From: Verrucomicrobium sp. GAS474
GTDB lineage: Bacteria > Verrucomicrobiota > Verrucomicrobiia > Methylacidiphilales > GAS474
Assembly: GCF_900105685.1 (NCBI RefSeq)
Contig: NZ_LT629781.1
Coordinates: forward strand, 1,612,001-1,676,000
Reading direction: 5' to 3'
Length of the DNA: 64,000 nt
The notes below the pieces were generated by a model. That model saw nothing but the letters and a program-made list of their open reading frames with translations, was not told the DNA's origin and did no database searches. A program made the position numbers and the translations under genes. Of this stretch, positions 24,395-33,373 are shown piece by piece; position 1 is the stretch's first letter; each line of letters starts with the position of its first letter.

Positions 24395-25348
24395 ATGGAA
24401 AAAACGGCATCCCAGCCCCCGATTCAGCCCCCGAGCGAGGCGACCCCCGGCCAGCCCCCCATTTACGAGCTGATTTCCGACCCGAAGGCGAGCCAGGTCC
24501 TCCCCTCCCTCGGCGTGATCGTGAAGCAGCTGCAGCACCTCACCGGGAACCCCCGGACGACGGTGCAGGAAATCACCGCCCTGATCCGCGCCGACCAGAG
24601 CCTGACGGTGAAGATCCTCCGGCTCTCGAACTCGGCCTTCTACGCCCCGGTCGAGCCGATCCTCCACATCGACGAGGCGGTCCTCTTCCTGGGGCTCAAC
24701 CAGGTCCGCAACGCGATCCTCACCGCCCGCCTCATCGAGGCGACGGCCCCGATCCCGGAACATCTGCTGACGTGGCGCGACTTCTGGCTCCACGAGGTCG
24801 CCGTGGCGATCGTCCTCCAGCATCTCTCGGGTTACATGCGCCAGCCCCGGATGACCGACGAGGCTTATTACGTCATGGGGCTCTTCCACGACATCGGCAA
24901 GCTCGCCCTCGCCCTCCTCGCCCCCGATATTTTCAAGAAGATCCTCACCGAGACGGCGGAGAAGCAGTGCGAGATCTCCCCCGTCGAGATTGAGATCGCC
25001 GGGCTGAACCATGCCAGCATCGGGGCGTGGTACCTTCAGCAGCAGGGCCTCCCGCCCTCGCTCTACGAGGCGATCCGGCTTCACCACTCGTGGAGCTACA
25101 GCCCGGGCCCCGTCGAGGAGGCGGCGATGATCTCCCTCGCCGACCAGATCGTCCACCTCTTCCGCCTCGGGGCCTCGGGGACCTACTTCCCGCCCGAGTG
25201 GAACCCCGGCGAATCGCCGGAGTGGCTCGTTTATCGCGAGGGAGTGAACAATCTGGCTCCCCGCTGGCCCGATCTGTTGCTCGAGACGTGGAATAAGGTG
25301 AAGCATGTCTCGACGATTTTTGAGAGTTTGAGTTTTGAGGGGGAGTAG
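24395..25348 (+). CDS. HDOD-domain signalling protein
   Basis: 317 residues. After a Pro-rich N-terminus, an HDOD domain (about 30-240): NPRTTVQEITALIRADQSLT, VKILRLSNSAFY, DEAVLFLGLNQVRNAIL and MGLFHDIGKLALAL. HDOD proteins are degenerate relatives of HD phosphohydrolases and act as non-catalytic signalling scaffolds. The HD pair is visible in FHDIGK, but the other metal ligands could not be verified by eye. Divergent from the CheX/receiver operon; the 261-bp gap between them shows no clear promoter. Confidence 0.88.
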   Translation: MEKTASQPPIQPPSEATPGQPPIYELISDPKASQVLPSLGVIVKQLQHLTGNPRTTVQEITALIRADQSLTVKILRLSNSAFYAPVEPILHIDEAVLFLGLNQVRNAILTARLIEATAPIPEHLLTWRDFWLHEVAVAIVLQHLSGYMRQPRMTDEAYYVMGLFHDIGKLALALLAPDIFKKILTETAEKQCEISPVEIEIAGLNHASIGAWYLQQQGLPPSLYEAIRLHHSWSYSPGPVEEAAMISLADQIVHLFRLGASGTYFPPEWNPGESPEWLVYREGVNNLAPRWPDLLLETWNKVKHVSTIFESLSFEGE

Positions 25349-25349
25349 G

Positions 25350-25592
25350 GGGCGGAGCGCCCGTTGGGGCGGGCGGGGTCGACCCTGTACAGCTGGAGGC
25401 GATCCGCTTTATAGCCCAAGAGGGGCTTTGCCCCTCCTGGAACCTCCCCTTCGGAGGGCCTTAGCTAGGCGGACGCGCTTGGGCGGCGCCTTATTTCCGA
25501 ACTGGATTAAAATCGGATGGTTCCTGGAGCGCCCGAGGGTACGAGCGATAGGGAGAGACGGGGCCAATACGCCCTGACTCCTATTGTGAGAG
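25350..25592 (-). repeat. dispersed intergenic repeat, copy B (type 1)
   Basis: Reverse-oriented copy. Core hairpin GAGGGGC-TTT-GCCCCTC at 25420-25436; flanks include GACCCTGTACAGCTGGAG, CTAGGCGGACGCGCTTGGGC, GATTAAAATC and GACTCCTATTG. It fills the whole space between the 3' ends of the convergent HDOD and chromate-transporter genes. Confidence 0.8.
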
Positions 25593-25598
25593 GGGCGC

Positions 25599-26906
25599 TT
25601 AGGGGTTGAATACTTCCCACATGAGGCCTGCCGCTGCTGCGGCGGCGATCACGGCCATGGGATTTCTTTTTCCGGGGACCAGTGCGATGAATGCGGCCAC
25701 GGCGACTCCGATGGCGAAGAGGTCGATCTTCCCGCCCCGTGCCTCGGGGAAGAAGGTGTGGAGCGCGAACCAGACGGCGAGGTTCAGGATGACGCCAACG
25801 ACTGCGGCGGTTACGGCACCGAGGATCGAGGCGGTGCGGCGGTCGGCGGAGAGCCGCGCGACATGGGGGGCGCCGAGGAAGATCCAGACGAAACTCGGGA
25901 CGAAGGTCATCCAGGCGGTGAGTCCGGCCCCGAGGGTGGCGGCGAGGAGGGGGGGGAGGGTTCCCGGCTGGTTCCATGCGCCGAGGAATCCGACGAATTC
26001 GAGGGCGATGACGAGCGGCCCGGGCGTCGTCTCGGCGAGGCCGAGGCCGTCGATCATCTGTCCGGGCTGGAGCCAGCCGAAGTGCTCGACGGCCTGCTGT
26101 CCCACGTAGGGGAGGACGGCGTAGGCCCCGCCGAAGCCGATGAGGGAGGCTTTCGCGAAGAACCATCCTTCCCGGACCAGCGTCTGTCCCGGCCCCAGCG
26201 CCCACGCCAGCAGGGCGACGGGGGCGAGCCAGGCGAGCAGGCCGAGGCCGCCGACGCGCATGAGGCGGCGGCCCTCCCCTTGCCAGGAGGGGGGAACGGA
26301 CGGCGCGGCAGGTCCGGGCGCGGCCTTCAGCAGGAACCAACTCCGGCCGCCCCGCCCCGCCGCGAAGCCGGCCAACGCCGCCTCGCCGAGGACGAGCGGG
26401 AACGGAAGATGGAAGGCGAAGAGGGCGAGGAACGCGGCGGCGGCGACGGCATGGGCGGCGGGACTCCGCAGCGCCTTCCCTCCGATCCGCAGGAGGGCGG
26501 CGACGACGAGGGCGGCGACGGCCGGCTTCAGCCCGTGGAAGAGCCCGGCGAGCGCGGGGACGGTGCCATAGGCGACGTAGAGCCAGCTCAACGCCCAGAG
26601 CAGGACGGCGGCGGGGAGGACGAAGCCGATCCCGGCGACGAGGCCGCCCCGCGTCCGGTGGAGGAGCCAGCCGAGGTAGATGGCCAGCTTGTGCGCCTCG
26701 GGGCCGGGGAGGAGCATGCAGTAATTGAGCCCGGCGAGGAATTGCTCCTCCGTGACCCATTTCTTCCGCTCGACGACTTCGGCGTGCATCAGGGCGATCT
26801 GCCCCGAGGGGCCGCCGAAGCTGACGAGGCCGAGCTTCAGCCAGAAGCGCGAGGCCTCGCGGAACGAGGGGCGGGGCGCGTCGGGCGAGGGCGTGGGCTC
26901 GGTCAT
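25599..26906 (-). CDS. chrA: chromate transporter, two-domain form
   Basis: 435 residues with two homologous membrane halves. Half 1 has FWLKLGLVSFGGPSGQIALM, EEQFLAGLNYCMLLPGPEAH and KLAIYLGWLLH; half 2 has GWFFAKASLIGFGGAYAVLP and GLGLAETTPGPLVIALEFVG. These FGG and PGP motifs define the CHR superfamily; members export chromate or other anions at the inner membrane. Full-length and intact. The real substrate here is unknown. Confidence 0.9.
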   Translation of the reverse strand: MTEPTPSPDAPRPSFREASRFWLKLGLVSFGGPSGQIALMHAEVVERKKWVTEEQFLAGLNYCMLLPGPEAHKLAIYLGWLLHRTRGGLVAGIGFVLPAAVLLWALSWLYVAYGTVPALAGLFHGLKPAVAALVVAALLRIGGKALRSPAAHAVAAAAFLALFAFHLPFPLVLGEAALAGFAAGRGGRSWFLLKAAPGPAAPSVPPSWQGEGRRLMRVGGLGLLAWLAPVALLAWALGPGQTLVREGWFFAKASLIGFGGAYAVLPYVGQQAVEHFGWLQPGQMIDGLGLAETTPGPLVIALEFVGFLGAWNQPGTLPPLLAATLGAGLTAWMTFVPSFVWIFLGAPHVARLSADRRTASILGAVTAAVVGVILNLAVWFALHTFFPEARGGKIDLFAIGVAVAAFIALVPGKRNPMAVIAAAAAAGLMWEVFNP

Positions 26907-26960
26907 GCGCCCTCATCGGTAGACGAGGGGCCCGGGGACTGCAACCGCTTTAGCGCGCCG

Positions 26961-27686
26961 TCACAGGAATGGCACCGTCGAGTCCGGGACCAGCGCGGCG
27001 ACCATGCGGGCGGCCTCCTCGAGGGAGAGGCGGTCGGTGTTCAGCGTCATGTCGTAGCCGTGCGGGTCGTCGATGTCGCGGTGGAAGTAATGGCCGATGA
27101 AGCGCATCCGGGCGCGGTCGATCTTCTTCGCCCGGGCGCGGGCCTCGGCGAGGGAGAGGGGACTGAGGCCGGGGAGGGCGGAGGGATCGGCCAGCCGTTT
27201 CGCCCGCTCCTCGAGGGTGCCGACGATGCGGATGTGCCGCGCCTCCGGCATCCCCATCAGGACGATGTGGGAGGCCCGGCCGACGAAGATCGCGCGGCCG
27301 ATCTTCGCAAGGCCGAGGATCGTCTCGATCATCTTTTGAACGAGGAGGAAACGGTCGGGATGGAGGCCGACGAGTTCCTCGACGATGTCATCGATGGCCG
27401 AGGTCTGCTCGTCGGTCAGGAAGGCGCGGATCCGGTCGGGGAGGTGATGGTCGCGGACGATCCGGGCGGCGAGCTCGTCGTCGAAGACGAGCCAGGGCCG
27501 GGGGTGGGGGCCCCGTTCGCTGAGGATCGTCCCGGCCAGGCGGGCGATGGCCTCGCCGCCCGCTCCTTCCTCCCGGGAGAGGGTGATGACGGGGCCGGGG
27601 TGGTCGAGGGCCGCGGGGTGGAGGGAGTGGTGCCGGGGGCCTTCGGTGTTGAGGTAAGCGGCGAGGGGGGAGAGGGGGGTGTTCAT
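26961..27686 (-). CDS. cytidylate-kinase-like family protein
   Basis: 241 residues, start ATG 27684-27686 behind GGAGAAACCACT. Matches the cytidylate-kinase-like family (Cytidylate_kin2): ITLSREEGAGGEAIARLAG replaces the usual P-loop, then FDDELAARI, GRAIFVGRASHIVL and RIVGTLEERAKRLA, ending with DMTLNTDRLSLEEAARMV. The P-loop lacks the normal GK(S/T), common in this family. Substrate unknown. 31 bp from the PNPOx-like gene and in the same direction, so probably one transcript. Confidence 0.8.
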   Translation of the reverse strand: MNTPLSPLAAYLNTEGPRHHSLHPAALDHPGPVITLSREEGAGGEAIARLAGTILSERGPHPRPWLVFDDELAARIVRDHHLPDRIRAFLTDEQTSAIDDIVEELVGLHPDRFLLVQKMIETILGLAKIGRAIFVGRASHIVLMGMPEARHIRIVGTLEERAKRLADPSALPGLSPLSLAEARARAKKIDRARMRFIGHYFHRDIDDPHGYDMTLNTDRLSLEEAARMVAALVPDSTVPFL

Positions 27687-27717
27687 AGTGGTTTCTCCGG
27701 GGTGGGAGGAGGAAGAG

Positions 27718-28233
27718 CTAGTCTTCCTTGATTTCCTCGGGGTTGATCTGGAAATGCATGTAGTTCTGCGGCGTGGTGCACTCGACGCGCTCGACCCGCG
27801 TGCAGATGACGGCGGTGGAGGGGCCTTCGGCGCAGTTCTGGAGGAAGTAGGCGTGATGCTTGTCCCGCACCTGGTTCCAGACCCGTTTCACGGTCTTCGC
27901 ATCGGTGAGGACGGTGGCCCGGCCGGTGAGGTTCACGACGAGGGTGAGGTCGCGGTTGAAGAAGGTCCAGCTGACCCGGGGCCGGGCCTGCAATTGGGCG
28001 ACCTTGCGGCTGGAGGGGGCCGTCAGCGTGTAGAGATAGGGGAAGTCCTGGCAGGCGAGGGTCGACATCCAGCGCGTCCGGGGGAAGCCTTGCTCGTCGA
28101 CGGTCGAGAGGAGGCCGGGTTGGTCGCCGTCGATCAGTTCCCGGACGAGGCCCATGATGTCCTCGCTTTCCTCCGCCTGGTAGGGAAGGGGGACGAGGGC
28201 GGGGGCGTTGCGCGATTTCAGGTTGGTTTTCAT
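27718..28233 (-). CDS. pyridoxamine 5'-phosphate oxidase-family protein
   Basis: 171 residues from ATG 28231-28233, with AAGGAACACCACC in front. Split beta-barrel flavin-binding fold: GLLSTVDEQGFPRTRWMSTL, VAQLQARPRVSWTFFNRDLT and LTGRATVLTDA. Such general-stress/PNPOx-like proteins bind FMN, F420 or heme; the cofactor cannot be read from the sequence. Divergent from the PocR/AraC gene, which may regulate it; the 108-bp intergenic region would hold both promoters. Confidence 0.8.
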   Translation of the reverse strand: MKTNLKSRNAPALVPLPYQAEESEDIMGLVRELIDGDQPGLLSTVDEQGFPRTRWMSTLACQDFPYLYTLTAPSSRKVAQLQARPRVSWTFFNRDLTLVVNLTGRATVLTDAKTVKRVWNQVRDKHHAYFLQNCAEGPSTAVICTRVERVECTTPQNYMHFQINPEEIKED

Positions 28234-28341
28234 GGTGGTGTTCCTTGGTTCCAGCCTACGCCTGCGGGCGCGCCCTGCTCCGCATCGGTTGGTCAAAAGA
28301 GGGCCGATCTTGTCTTGACCTCCGTGGTATCGTGCAGGGAG

Positions 28342-29280
28342 ATGCTGAAGCCCACCGAAATCCTTCAGCAGCTTTCCGAATCCCGGATCTATCGGGACTA
28401 CGAGGCGGCGTTCAGCGACGCCACGCGGCTCCCCCTGGCCCTTCGTCCGCACGAGATCTGGCGGCATGCGATGGAGGGGAAGAAGAACCAGAACCCGTTC
28501 TGCCTCCTCCTCGCCCAGTCGAGCCGGAGCTGCGCCGCCTGCCTGGAGGTGCAGCAGAAGATGACCGACGGCGCGCAGGCGGGGGAGAAATCGGCGACGG
28601 TCACCTGTTTCGCCGGACTTTCCGATACCGCCGTGCCGCTCCGCGTGGGGACCGAGGTGATCGGGTTCCTCCAGACGGGGCAGGTGGCGTTGGGGAAGCC
28701 GAGCCGGGCGGGGTTCTCCCGGGTCTGCCGCCAGTTGATCGAGTGGGGCGTCGAGGTCGACCTCCGCCGGTTGGAGGATGCCTATTTCCACGGCAAGGTT
28801 CTCTCTCCCGAGCAATACGGGGCGATGATCCGGCTGCTCGAGATCTTCGCCCAGCACCTCTCGGCCTTCGCGAACCAGCTCCTCATCCGCAAGACGCAGG
28901 AGGAATCGCCGATGGTGACGAAGGCGAAACGCCTCATCGCCGACCGGAGCGGGGACGACCTCTCCCTCGACGAGATGGCGAAGGCGCTCAACGTCAGCAC
29001 CTTTTATTTCTGCAAGCTCTTCCGCAAGGCGACGGGGCTGACCTTCACCGAGTACCTTTCCCGGACCCGGGTCGAGAAGGCGCGGAACCTCCTCGTGAAC
29101 CCGAACCTCCGGGTGAGCGAGATCGCCTTCGAGTGCGGCTTCGGCTCCCTCGGCCACTTCAACCGGGTCTTCCGCAAGATCGCGGGGGCCTCCCCCAGCG
29201 CGTACCGGGAGAGGCTCCTGAAACCGGCCCCGGCCAAGGCCGCTAAAGCCGCGAAATCAAAAGTTCCCGCTGGAAGATAA
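28342..29280 (+). CDS. AraC-family regulator with PocR sensory domain
   Basis: 312 residues. N-terminal PocR domain (about 8-165) with Cys-rich CLLLAQSSRSCAACLEVQQ and a later VTCFAGLSDTAVPL, a ligand-sensing PAS-like module that binds small hydrocarbon-type or metabolite ligands. C-terminal AraC DNA-binding domain (about 195-295): DDLSLDEMAKALNVSTFYF, CKLFRKATGLTFTEYL and SEIAFECGFGSLGHFNRVFR. Alanine/lysine-rich tail. Its 3' end overlaps the convergent PEPCK gene by 38 bp. Confidence 0.88.
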   Translation: MLKPTEILQQLSESRIYRDYEAAFSDATRLPLALRPHEIWRHAMEGKKNQNPFCLLLAQSSRSCAACLEVQQKMTDGAQAGEKSATVTCFAGLSDTAVPLRVGTEVIGFLQTGQVALGKPSRAGFSRVCRQLIEWGVEVDLRRLEDAYFHGKVLSPEQYGAMIRLLEIFAQHLSAFANQLLIRKTQEESPMVTKAKRLIADRSGDDLSLDEMAKALNVSTFYFCKLFRKATGLTFTEYLSRTRVEKARNLLVNPNLRVSEIAFECGFGSLGHFNRVFRKIAGASPSAYRERLLKPAPAKAAKAAKSKVPAGR

Positions 29281-31081
29281 GCTCCTTCGGGAGGTCGGCG
29301 TAGAGCTTCAGGAAGAGCTCGTCCTGGAGCATCACCTCGTTCTTCCAGCCCTCGATGTCGATCGCGAGGGAGCGGGCGAGGCGGTCGTTGTCCTCCTTCG
29401 TCAGCCCCTTCATGTCGATGTCCTTCGCCTCGGGCATCCAGCCGAGGGGGGTCTCCAGCGCGGGGACGCGGCCCTGGCAGCGGTCGACGATCCATTTCAG
29501 GACCCGCATGTTCTCCCCGAAACCGGGCCAGAGGAAGGCGCCGTCCCCGTCGGCATCGCGGCGGAACCAGTTCACGTGGAAAATTTTCGGCGGGTTCCGG
29601 AGCAGCTTCCTCATGCGGAGCCAGTGGGTGAAGTAGTCCCCCATGTTGTAGCCGCAGAAGGGGAGCATCGCCATCGGGTCGCGCCGCACCACGCCGGTCT
29701 GGCCGCCGGCGGCGGCGGTCGTCTCCGAGCCCATCGTCGCGCCGACGTAGACGCCGTGGATCCAGTTGAAGGTCTGGAAGACGAGGGGCATCGTGGTGGC
29801 GCGTCGGCCGCCGAAGACGATGGCGCTGATCGGGACCCCCTCGGGCCGGTCGACCCCGGGATCGAGGGCGGGATTGTTCCGCATCGGCGCGGCGAAGCGG
29901 CTGTTCGGATGGGCCGCCTTTTCCTTCGAGGCGGGAGTCCACGGTTTCCCCTTCCAGTCGATCGCCCGGGCGGGGGGCTCCCCGTCCTTCCCCTCCCACC
30001 AAGGATCGCCATCGGGCGTGAGGGCGACGTTGGTGAAGATCGTGTCGCGGGACATCGAGATCATCGCGTTCGGGTTCGACTGGTAGTTCGTCCCCGGGAC
30101 GACGCCGAAGTAGCCCGCCTCGGGATTGACGGCGTAGAGCCGCCCGTCGGTGCCGGGCCGCATCCAGGCGATGTCGTCTCCGACGGTGGTCACCTTCCAG
30201 CCCCGGAACCGCTTCGGCGGGACCATCATGGCGAAGTTCGTCTTGCCGCAGGCGCTCGGGAAGGCGGCGGCGACGTAGGCTTTCTCCCCCTCGGGCGACT
30301 CGACGCCGAGGATCAGCATGTGTTCGGCCATCCACCCCTCGTCCCGGCCCAGGAAGGAGCCGAGGCGGAGGGCGAGGCACTTCTTCCCCAGGAGGACGTT
30401 GCCGCCGTAATTCGAGCCGGTGGAGATGATCGCGTTGTCCTGCGGGAAGTGGGCGATGTAGCGCCGCTCCGCATCGACGCCGAGGGTGCAGTGGAGGCCC
30501 TTCGTGAAGGTCCCCGTCTTGCCGAGCTGCGCCAGGTGCTGCCACGCCACCGCTCCCATCCGGGTCATGATCCCCATGCTGAGGGCGACGTAGATCGAAT
30601 CGGTGACCTCGACGCCGACCTTCGTCAGCGCCGATCCCGGCGGCCCCATGAGGTAGGGGACGACGTACATCGTCCGTCCCGCCATGCCACCCTCGCAGAG
30701 CTTGTGGAGGCGCTGGTACATGGCGTCGGGCGCGGTCCAGTGGTTGGTCGGCCCCGCCTCCTGCCGCGTCCGGGTGCAGATGAAGGTCCGCTCCTCGACG
30801 CGGGCGACGTCGCCCGGGTGGGAGCGGTGGAGGTAGCAGCCGGGCCACCGCTTCGCGTTGAGCGGGATGAGGATTCCGGCGGCGACGGCGAGTTCGGTGA
30901 GGCTCTTCTTTTCAGCCTCGCCGCCGTCGCACCAATGGACGGCGGCGGGACGGCAGAGGGTCTCCATCTCCCGCACCCAGGCGAGGACGCCGGGATGGCC
31001 GGGGAGGGACTTCGGGGAGGAAGGAAGGAGGGGCATGGTCGGGGGAGGGTTGGAGGTTTGGGGGGGAAGGAGTTCAGGCAT
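29243..31081 (-). CDS. pckG: phosphoenolpyruvate carboxykinase (GTP)
   Basis: 612 residues. Interconverts oxaloacetate and PEP with GTP/GDP, cytoplasmic gluconeogenesis. Kinase P-loop AAFPSACGKTNFAM with catalytic Cys and Lys, PEP/oxaloacetate site GNVLLGKKCLALR, metal-binding VGDDIAWM and guanine-pocket FGENMRVLKWIV are all present. ATG 31079-31081 overlaps the upstream stop by 8 bp; an internal ATG at 31034-31036 (MPLLPSS) is an alternative. It follows the YdcZ-like gene and probably shares its transcript. Confidence 0.96.
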   Translation of the reverse strand: MPELLPPQTSNPPPTMPLLPSSPKSLPGHPGVLAWVREMETLCRPAAVHWCDGGEAEKKSLTELAVAAGILIPLNAKRWPGCYLHRSHPGDVARVEERTFICTRTRQEAGPTNHWTAPDAMYQRLHKLCEGGMAGRTMYVVPYLMGPPGSALTKVGVEVTDSIYVALSMGIMTRMGAVAWQHLAQLGKTGTFTKGLHCTLGVDAERRYIAHFPQDNAIISTGSNYGGNVLLGKKCLALRLGSFLGRDEGWMAEHMLILGVESPEGEKAYVAAAFPSACGKTNFAMMVPPKRFRGWKVTTVGDDIAWMRPGTDGRLYAVNPEAGYFGVVPGTNYQSNPNAMISMSRDTIFTNVALTPDGDPWWEGKDGEPPARAIDWKGKPWTPASKEKAAHPNSRFAAPMRNNPALDPGVDRPEGVPISAIVFGGRRATTMPLVFQTFNWIHGVYVGATMGSETTAAAGGQTGVVRRDPMAMLPFCGYNMGDYFTHWLRMRKLLRNPPKIFHVNWFRRDADGDGAFLWPGFGENMRVLKWIVDRCQGRVPALETPLGWMPEAKDIDMKGLTKEDNDRLARSLAIDIEGWKNEVMLQDELFLKLYADLPKELIFQRELLISRL

Positions 31082-31523
31082 GTTCGATCAGATAAATGCC
31101 GCCGATGAGGAGGACGACCCCGGCGAGCCGTCCGGGCGTGGCGGCGTGGGAGGCGAAGCCGAGCCACCCGAAGTGGTCGAGAGTGAGCGACATCACCATC
31201 TCCCCCGCCACGATGAGGGCGAAGAGGGTCCCCGCGCCGAGGCGGGTGCAGAGGCCGATCATGAGGCTGATGAAGATCGCGCCGCAGAGGCCGCCGCCGA
31301 TCCAGTTCCACCACGGGATCCGGGCGATCAGCCGCGCCTCGGGCATCGCCACCCGGGTGACGACGGCGTAGAGGAGAAGGAAAAGGGAGCCGACGGAGAA
31401 GGTGACGAAGGCCGGGATGAGGGAGGAGCCGAAGGTTTGCTTCAGCGGATTGTTGATGCCGCCCTGCAGGGGCAACATCATTCCCGCCAGAAGCGCCAAA
31501 GAGAGGAAACCGAGGCTGTTCAT
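31074..31523 (-). CDS. DMT-family (YdcZ/DUF606-like) membrane transporter
   Basis: 149 residues, about five transmembrane helices. Begins LGFLSLALLAGMMLPLQGGI with NNPLK, typical of the DUF606/YdcZ half-size drug/metabolite transporter family; helices continue through VTFSVGSLFLLLYAVV, WIGGGLCGAIFISLMIGL, TLFALIVAGEMVMSL and LAGVVLLIGGIYLI. Works as an inner-membrane dimer or with a partner; substrate unknown. The 229-bp region to the divergent AraC gene likely carries both promoters. Confidence 0.85.
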   Translation of the reverse strand: MNSLGFLSLALLAGMMLPLQGGINNPLKQTFGSSLIPAFVTFSVGSLFLLLYAVVTRVAMPEARLIARIPWWNWIGGGLCGAIFISLMIGLCTRLGAGTLFALIVAGEMVMSLTLDHFGWLGFASHAATPGRLAGVVLLIGGIYLIEHA

Positions 31524-31752
31524 AGGGCTCCATCGTGGGCCGTTCCCCGGCGGCGGTCTTGCGGCTCCTTGGCCAAAATCCCGCCTTTCTTGTCCTTGCC
31601 TTCCCCCCTGCGCCGCGCCCGCTTCCCAGGGTAAAGGATGACAATTCCGAGCATAACCAGGACAACCTTGGTCTTCCCTATTTTGCCCTCACCCTGTAGT
31701 TTGGCTGAAACGTGTTAGGTTTGTTTCCGACCCGTTTTCGACCGTCATCGCC

Positions 31753-32781
31753 ATGCCGCCCGAGACCCTTTCCCCCATCCCCCCCGACCTCGCCCATGCG
31801 GAGGAAGCGGCGGCGTGGCGTCCCATCGAGGGGAGCTGGCGGCCGCTTTACGGCAGTTTCCCGGGGGAGGGGATGAGCGTCGAGTGGCACGACTTCGAGA
31901 CCGAGAAGCCGTTCGACTGGAGCCGGAGCTTCCACGCGCCGAGCCTCGAAATCTGCCTCAATTTCTCGGGCGAGGCCCGCTTCGGGATGAACGGGGCGGG
32001 GAAGGAAATGCAGCCGCTCGCCGCCCGGCAGGCCGCCCTCTACACGACGGGGAAGGAGCGGCTGAAGGCGCAGCGTCTTCCCGGGATGCGGCACCGCTTC
32101 GTGACGATCGAGCTCTCGGCCGGGTTCATGGGGACCGCCCTCGGGACGCCGGAACTCCGCGCCGGGCTCCGGGACGACGTCCACCGCTTCCTCGACGCCC
32201 CGGAGGAGTCGGTCCCGCTCCTTGAGATCTTCCCCCTCCCCACCGCCCTCCTCGCCCTGCGGGAGCAGCTCCTGGAGCCCCCGGTCCCGCCCGCCGCCCG
32301 GCCCCTGTGGTACCCGGCGAAGGTCGCCGAGGTAATGGGGCAGATCCTCTTCAAGGCCGAGGGGGAGCCGGAACTCTTCTGCGAGCGGCGCAAGCGGCAG
32401 ATGCGGGAACGGATCGACCGGGTCTGTTTCCTCCTGAAGCGCGACCTCGAAAACCCGCCGACCCTCGAGATGCTGGCGAAGGAGGTCGGCTGCAGCACCT
32501 TCTACCTCAGCCGGACGTTCTCCCAGGCCGTCGGGATGACCCTCCCCCAATACCTGCGCGGCGTCCGCATCGAGCGGGCGGCGGAGCTCCTCCGCAACGG
32601 CGGCAAGGGGGGCGCGGGGAAGACGGTGACCGAGGTCGCCTTCGAGGTCGGCTACACCTCGCTCAGCGCCTTCAACAGCGCCTTCGTCGAGATCATCGGC
32701 TGCTGCCCCGGCCTCTATCCGATGGCGGCGAACAGCAAGATCGCGATGGCGCGCCGCCCCTCGGCGGCCAATGGAAAATAA
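31753..32781 (+). CDS. AraC-family transcriptional regulator
   Basis: 342 residues. N-terminal ~220 residues form a ligand domain of no recognised subtype (EICLNFSGEARFGMNG suggests a cupin-like AraC_binding fold). C-terminal AraC DNA-binding domain: LEMLAKEVGCSTFYLSRTFS, QAVGMTLPQYLRGVRIERAA, TEVAFEVGYTSLSAFNSAF. The second helix-turn-helix is interrupted by a Gly-rich GGKGGAGK insert. Targets unknown; the divergent YdcZ/pckG operon is a candidate. Confidence 0.85.
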   Translation: MPPETLSPIPPDLAHAEEAAAWRPIEGSWRPLYGSFPGEGMSVEWHDFETEKPFDWSRSFHAPSLEICLNFSGEARFGMNGAGKEMQPLAARQAALYTTGKERLKAQRLPGMRHRFVTIELSAGFMGTALGTPELRAGLRDDVHRFLDAPEESVPLLEIFPLPTALLALREQLLEPPVPPAARPLWYPAKVAEVMGQILFKAEGEPELFCERRKRQMRERIDRVCFLLKRDLENPPTLEMLAKEVGCSTFYLSRTFSQAVGMTLPQYLRGVRIERAAELLRNGGKGGAGKTVTEVAFEVGYTSLSAFNSAFVEIIGCCPGLYPMAANSKIAMARRPSAANGK

Positions 32782-32797
32782 GGGAAGCCGACGGTCC

Positions 32798-33373
32798 ATG
32801 AAGAAGCGTTCCGCTCCGCCCTCCCTCCTCTCGTCGTGCGGCTGCGGCTGCGCCGGGGACGGGGAGACCCACCTCGGCCTCGCCGTCACCTCGGTGAAGG
32901 GAGAGGCAAGGACCGATGCAAAAGGGGAGGCGAAGGCCTCCGACCGTTACAGCGCCGCCGTCGAGGCCTGCCGCCGGGCGGGATTGCGGAAGACGGTGGC
33001 CCGGGACACGATCCTCGCCTTCCTCGACCGGCGCGGCACCCCGGTAACCCTCTCCTCCGTCGCCGAGGCCCCGGGCATCGCCGAGCAGTGCGATCCGGCG
33101 ACGGTCTTCCGTGTCCTGCAGAAGCTCGAGGAGATCGGCGTCGTCCGCCGCATCTGGCTTCACGAGCGGACCCCCTACTACGTCCTCGCCGAGGCGGGCC
33201 GCCACAACGATTACGTCCTCTGCGTCGGCTGCGGCAAAGTCGAGCCGACCGGCCTCGACTGCCCCGGACGGGCCATGGAGGCCGAAGTCACTTCCCGCCT
33301 CGGCTACGCCTCGGTGCGGCATGAGCTCGGCTTCTACGGCCTCTGTCCCGCGTGCCAGAAGAAGCAGGGCTAG
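32798..33373 (+). CDS. Fur-family metalloregulator
   Basis: 191 residues from ATG 32798, which has AGGGAAG upstream; an earlier ATG at 32771 overlaps the previous gene. N-terminal ~45-residue extension contains SSCGCGCAGDGET, not seen in standard Fur. Winged helix: LRKTVARDTILAFLDRRGTP and PATVFRVLQKLEEIGVVRR. Metal sites: HNDYVLCVGCGKVE and the final CPACQ, i.e. two CxxC pairs for structural zinc. Regulated metal is unknown. Downstream of and close to the AraC gene. The last 86 bp overlap the convergent AraC gene. Confidence 0.88.
   Translation: MKKRSAPPSLLSSCGCGCAGDGETHLGLAVTSVKGEARTDAKGEAKASDRYSAAVEACRRAGLRKTVARDTILAFLDRRGTPVTLSSVAEAPGIAEQCDPATVFRVLQKLEEIGVVRRIWLHERTPYYVLAEAGRHNDYVLCVGCGKVEPTGLDCPGRAMEAEVTSRLGYASVRHELGFYGLCPACQKKQG

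Noticed and set aside
25335-25577. Short frames with similar peptides in several intergenic regions (e.g. containing LYSPRGALPLLEPP)
   Set aside because: They are translations of the dispersed repeat; the similarity follows the DNA repeat, frames differ in ends and there is no consistent start or Shine-Dalgarno.
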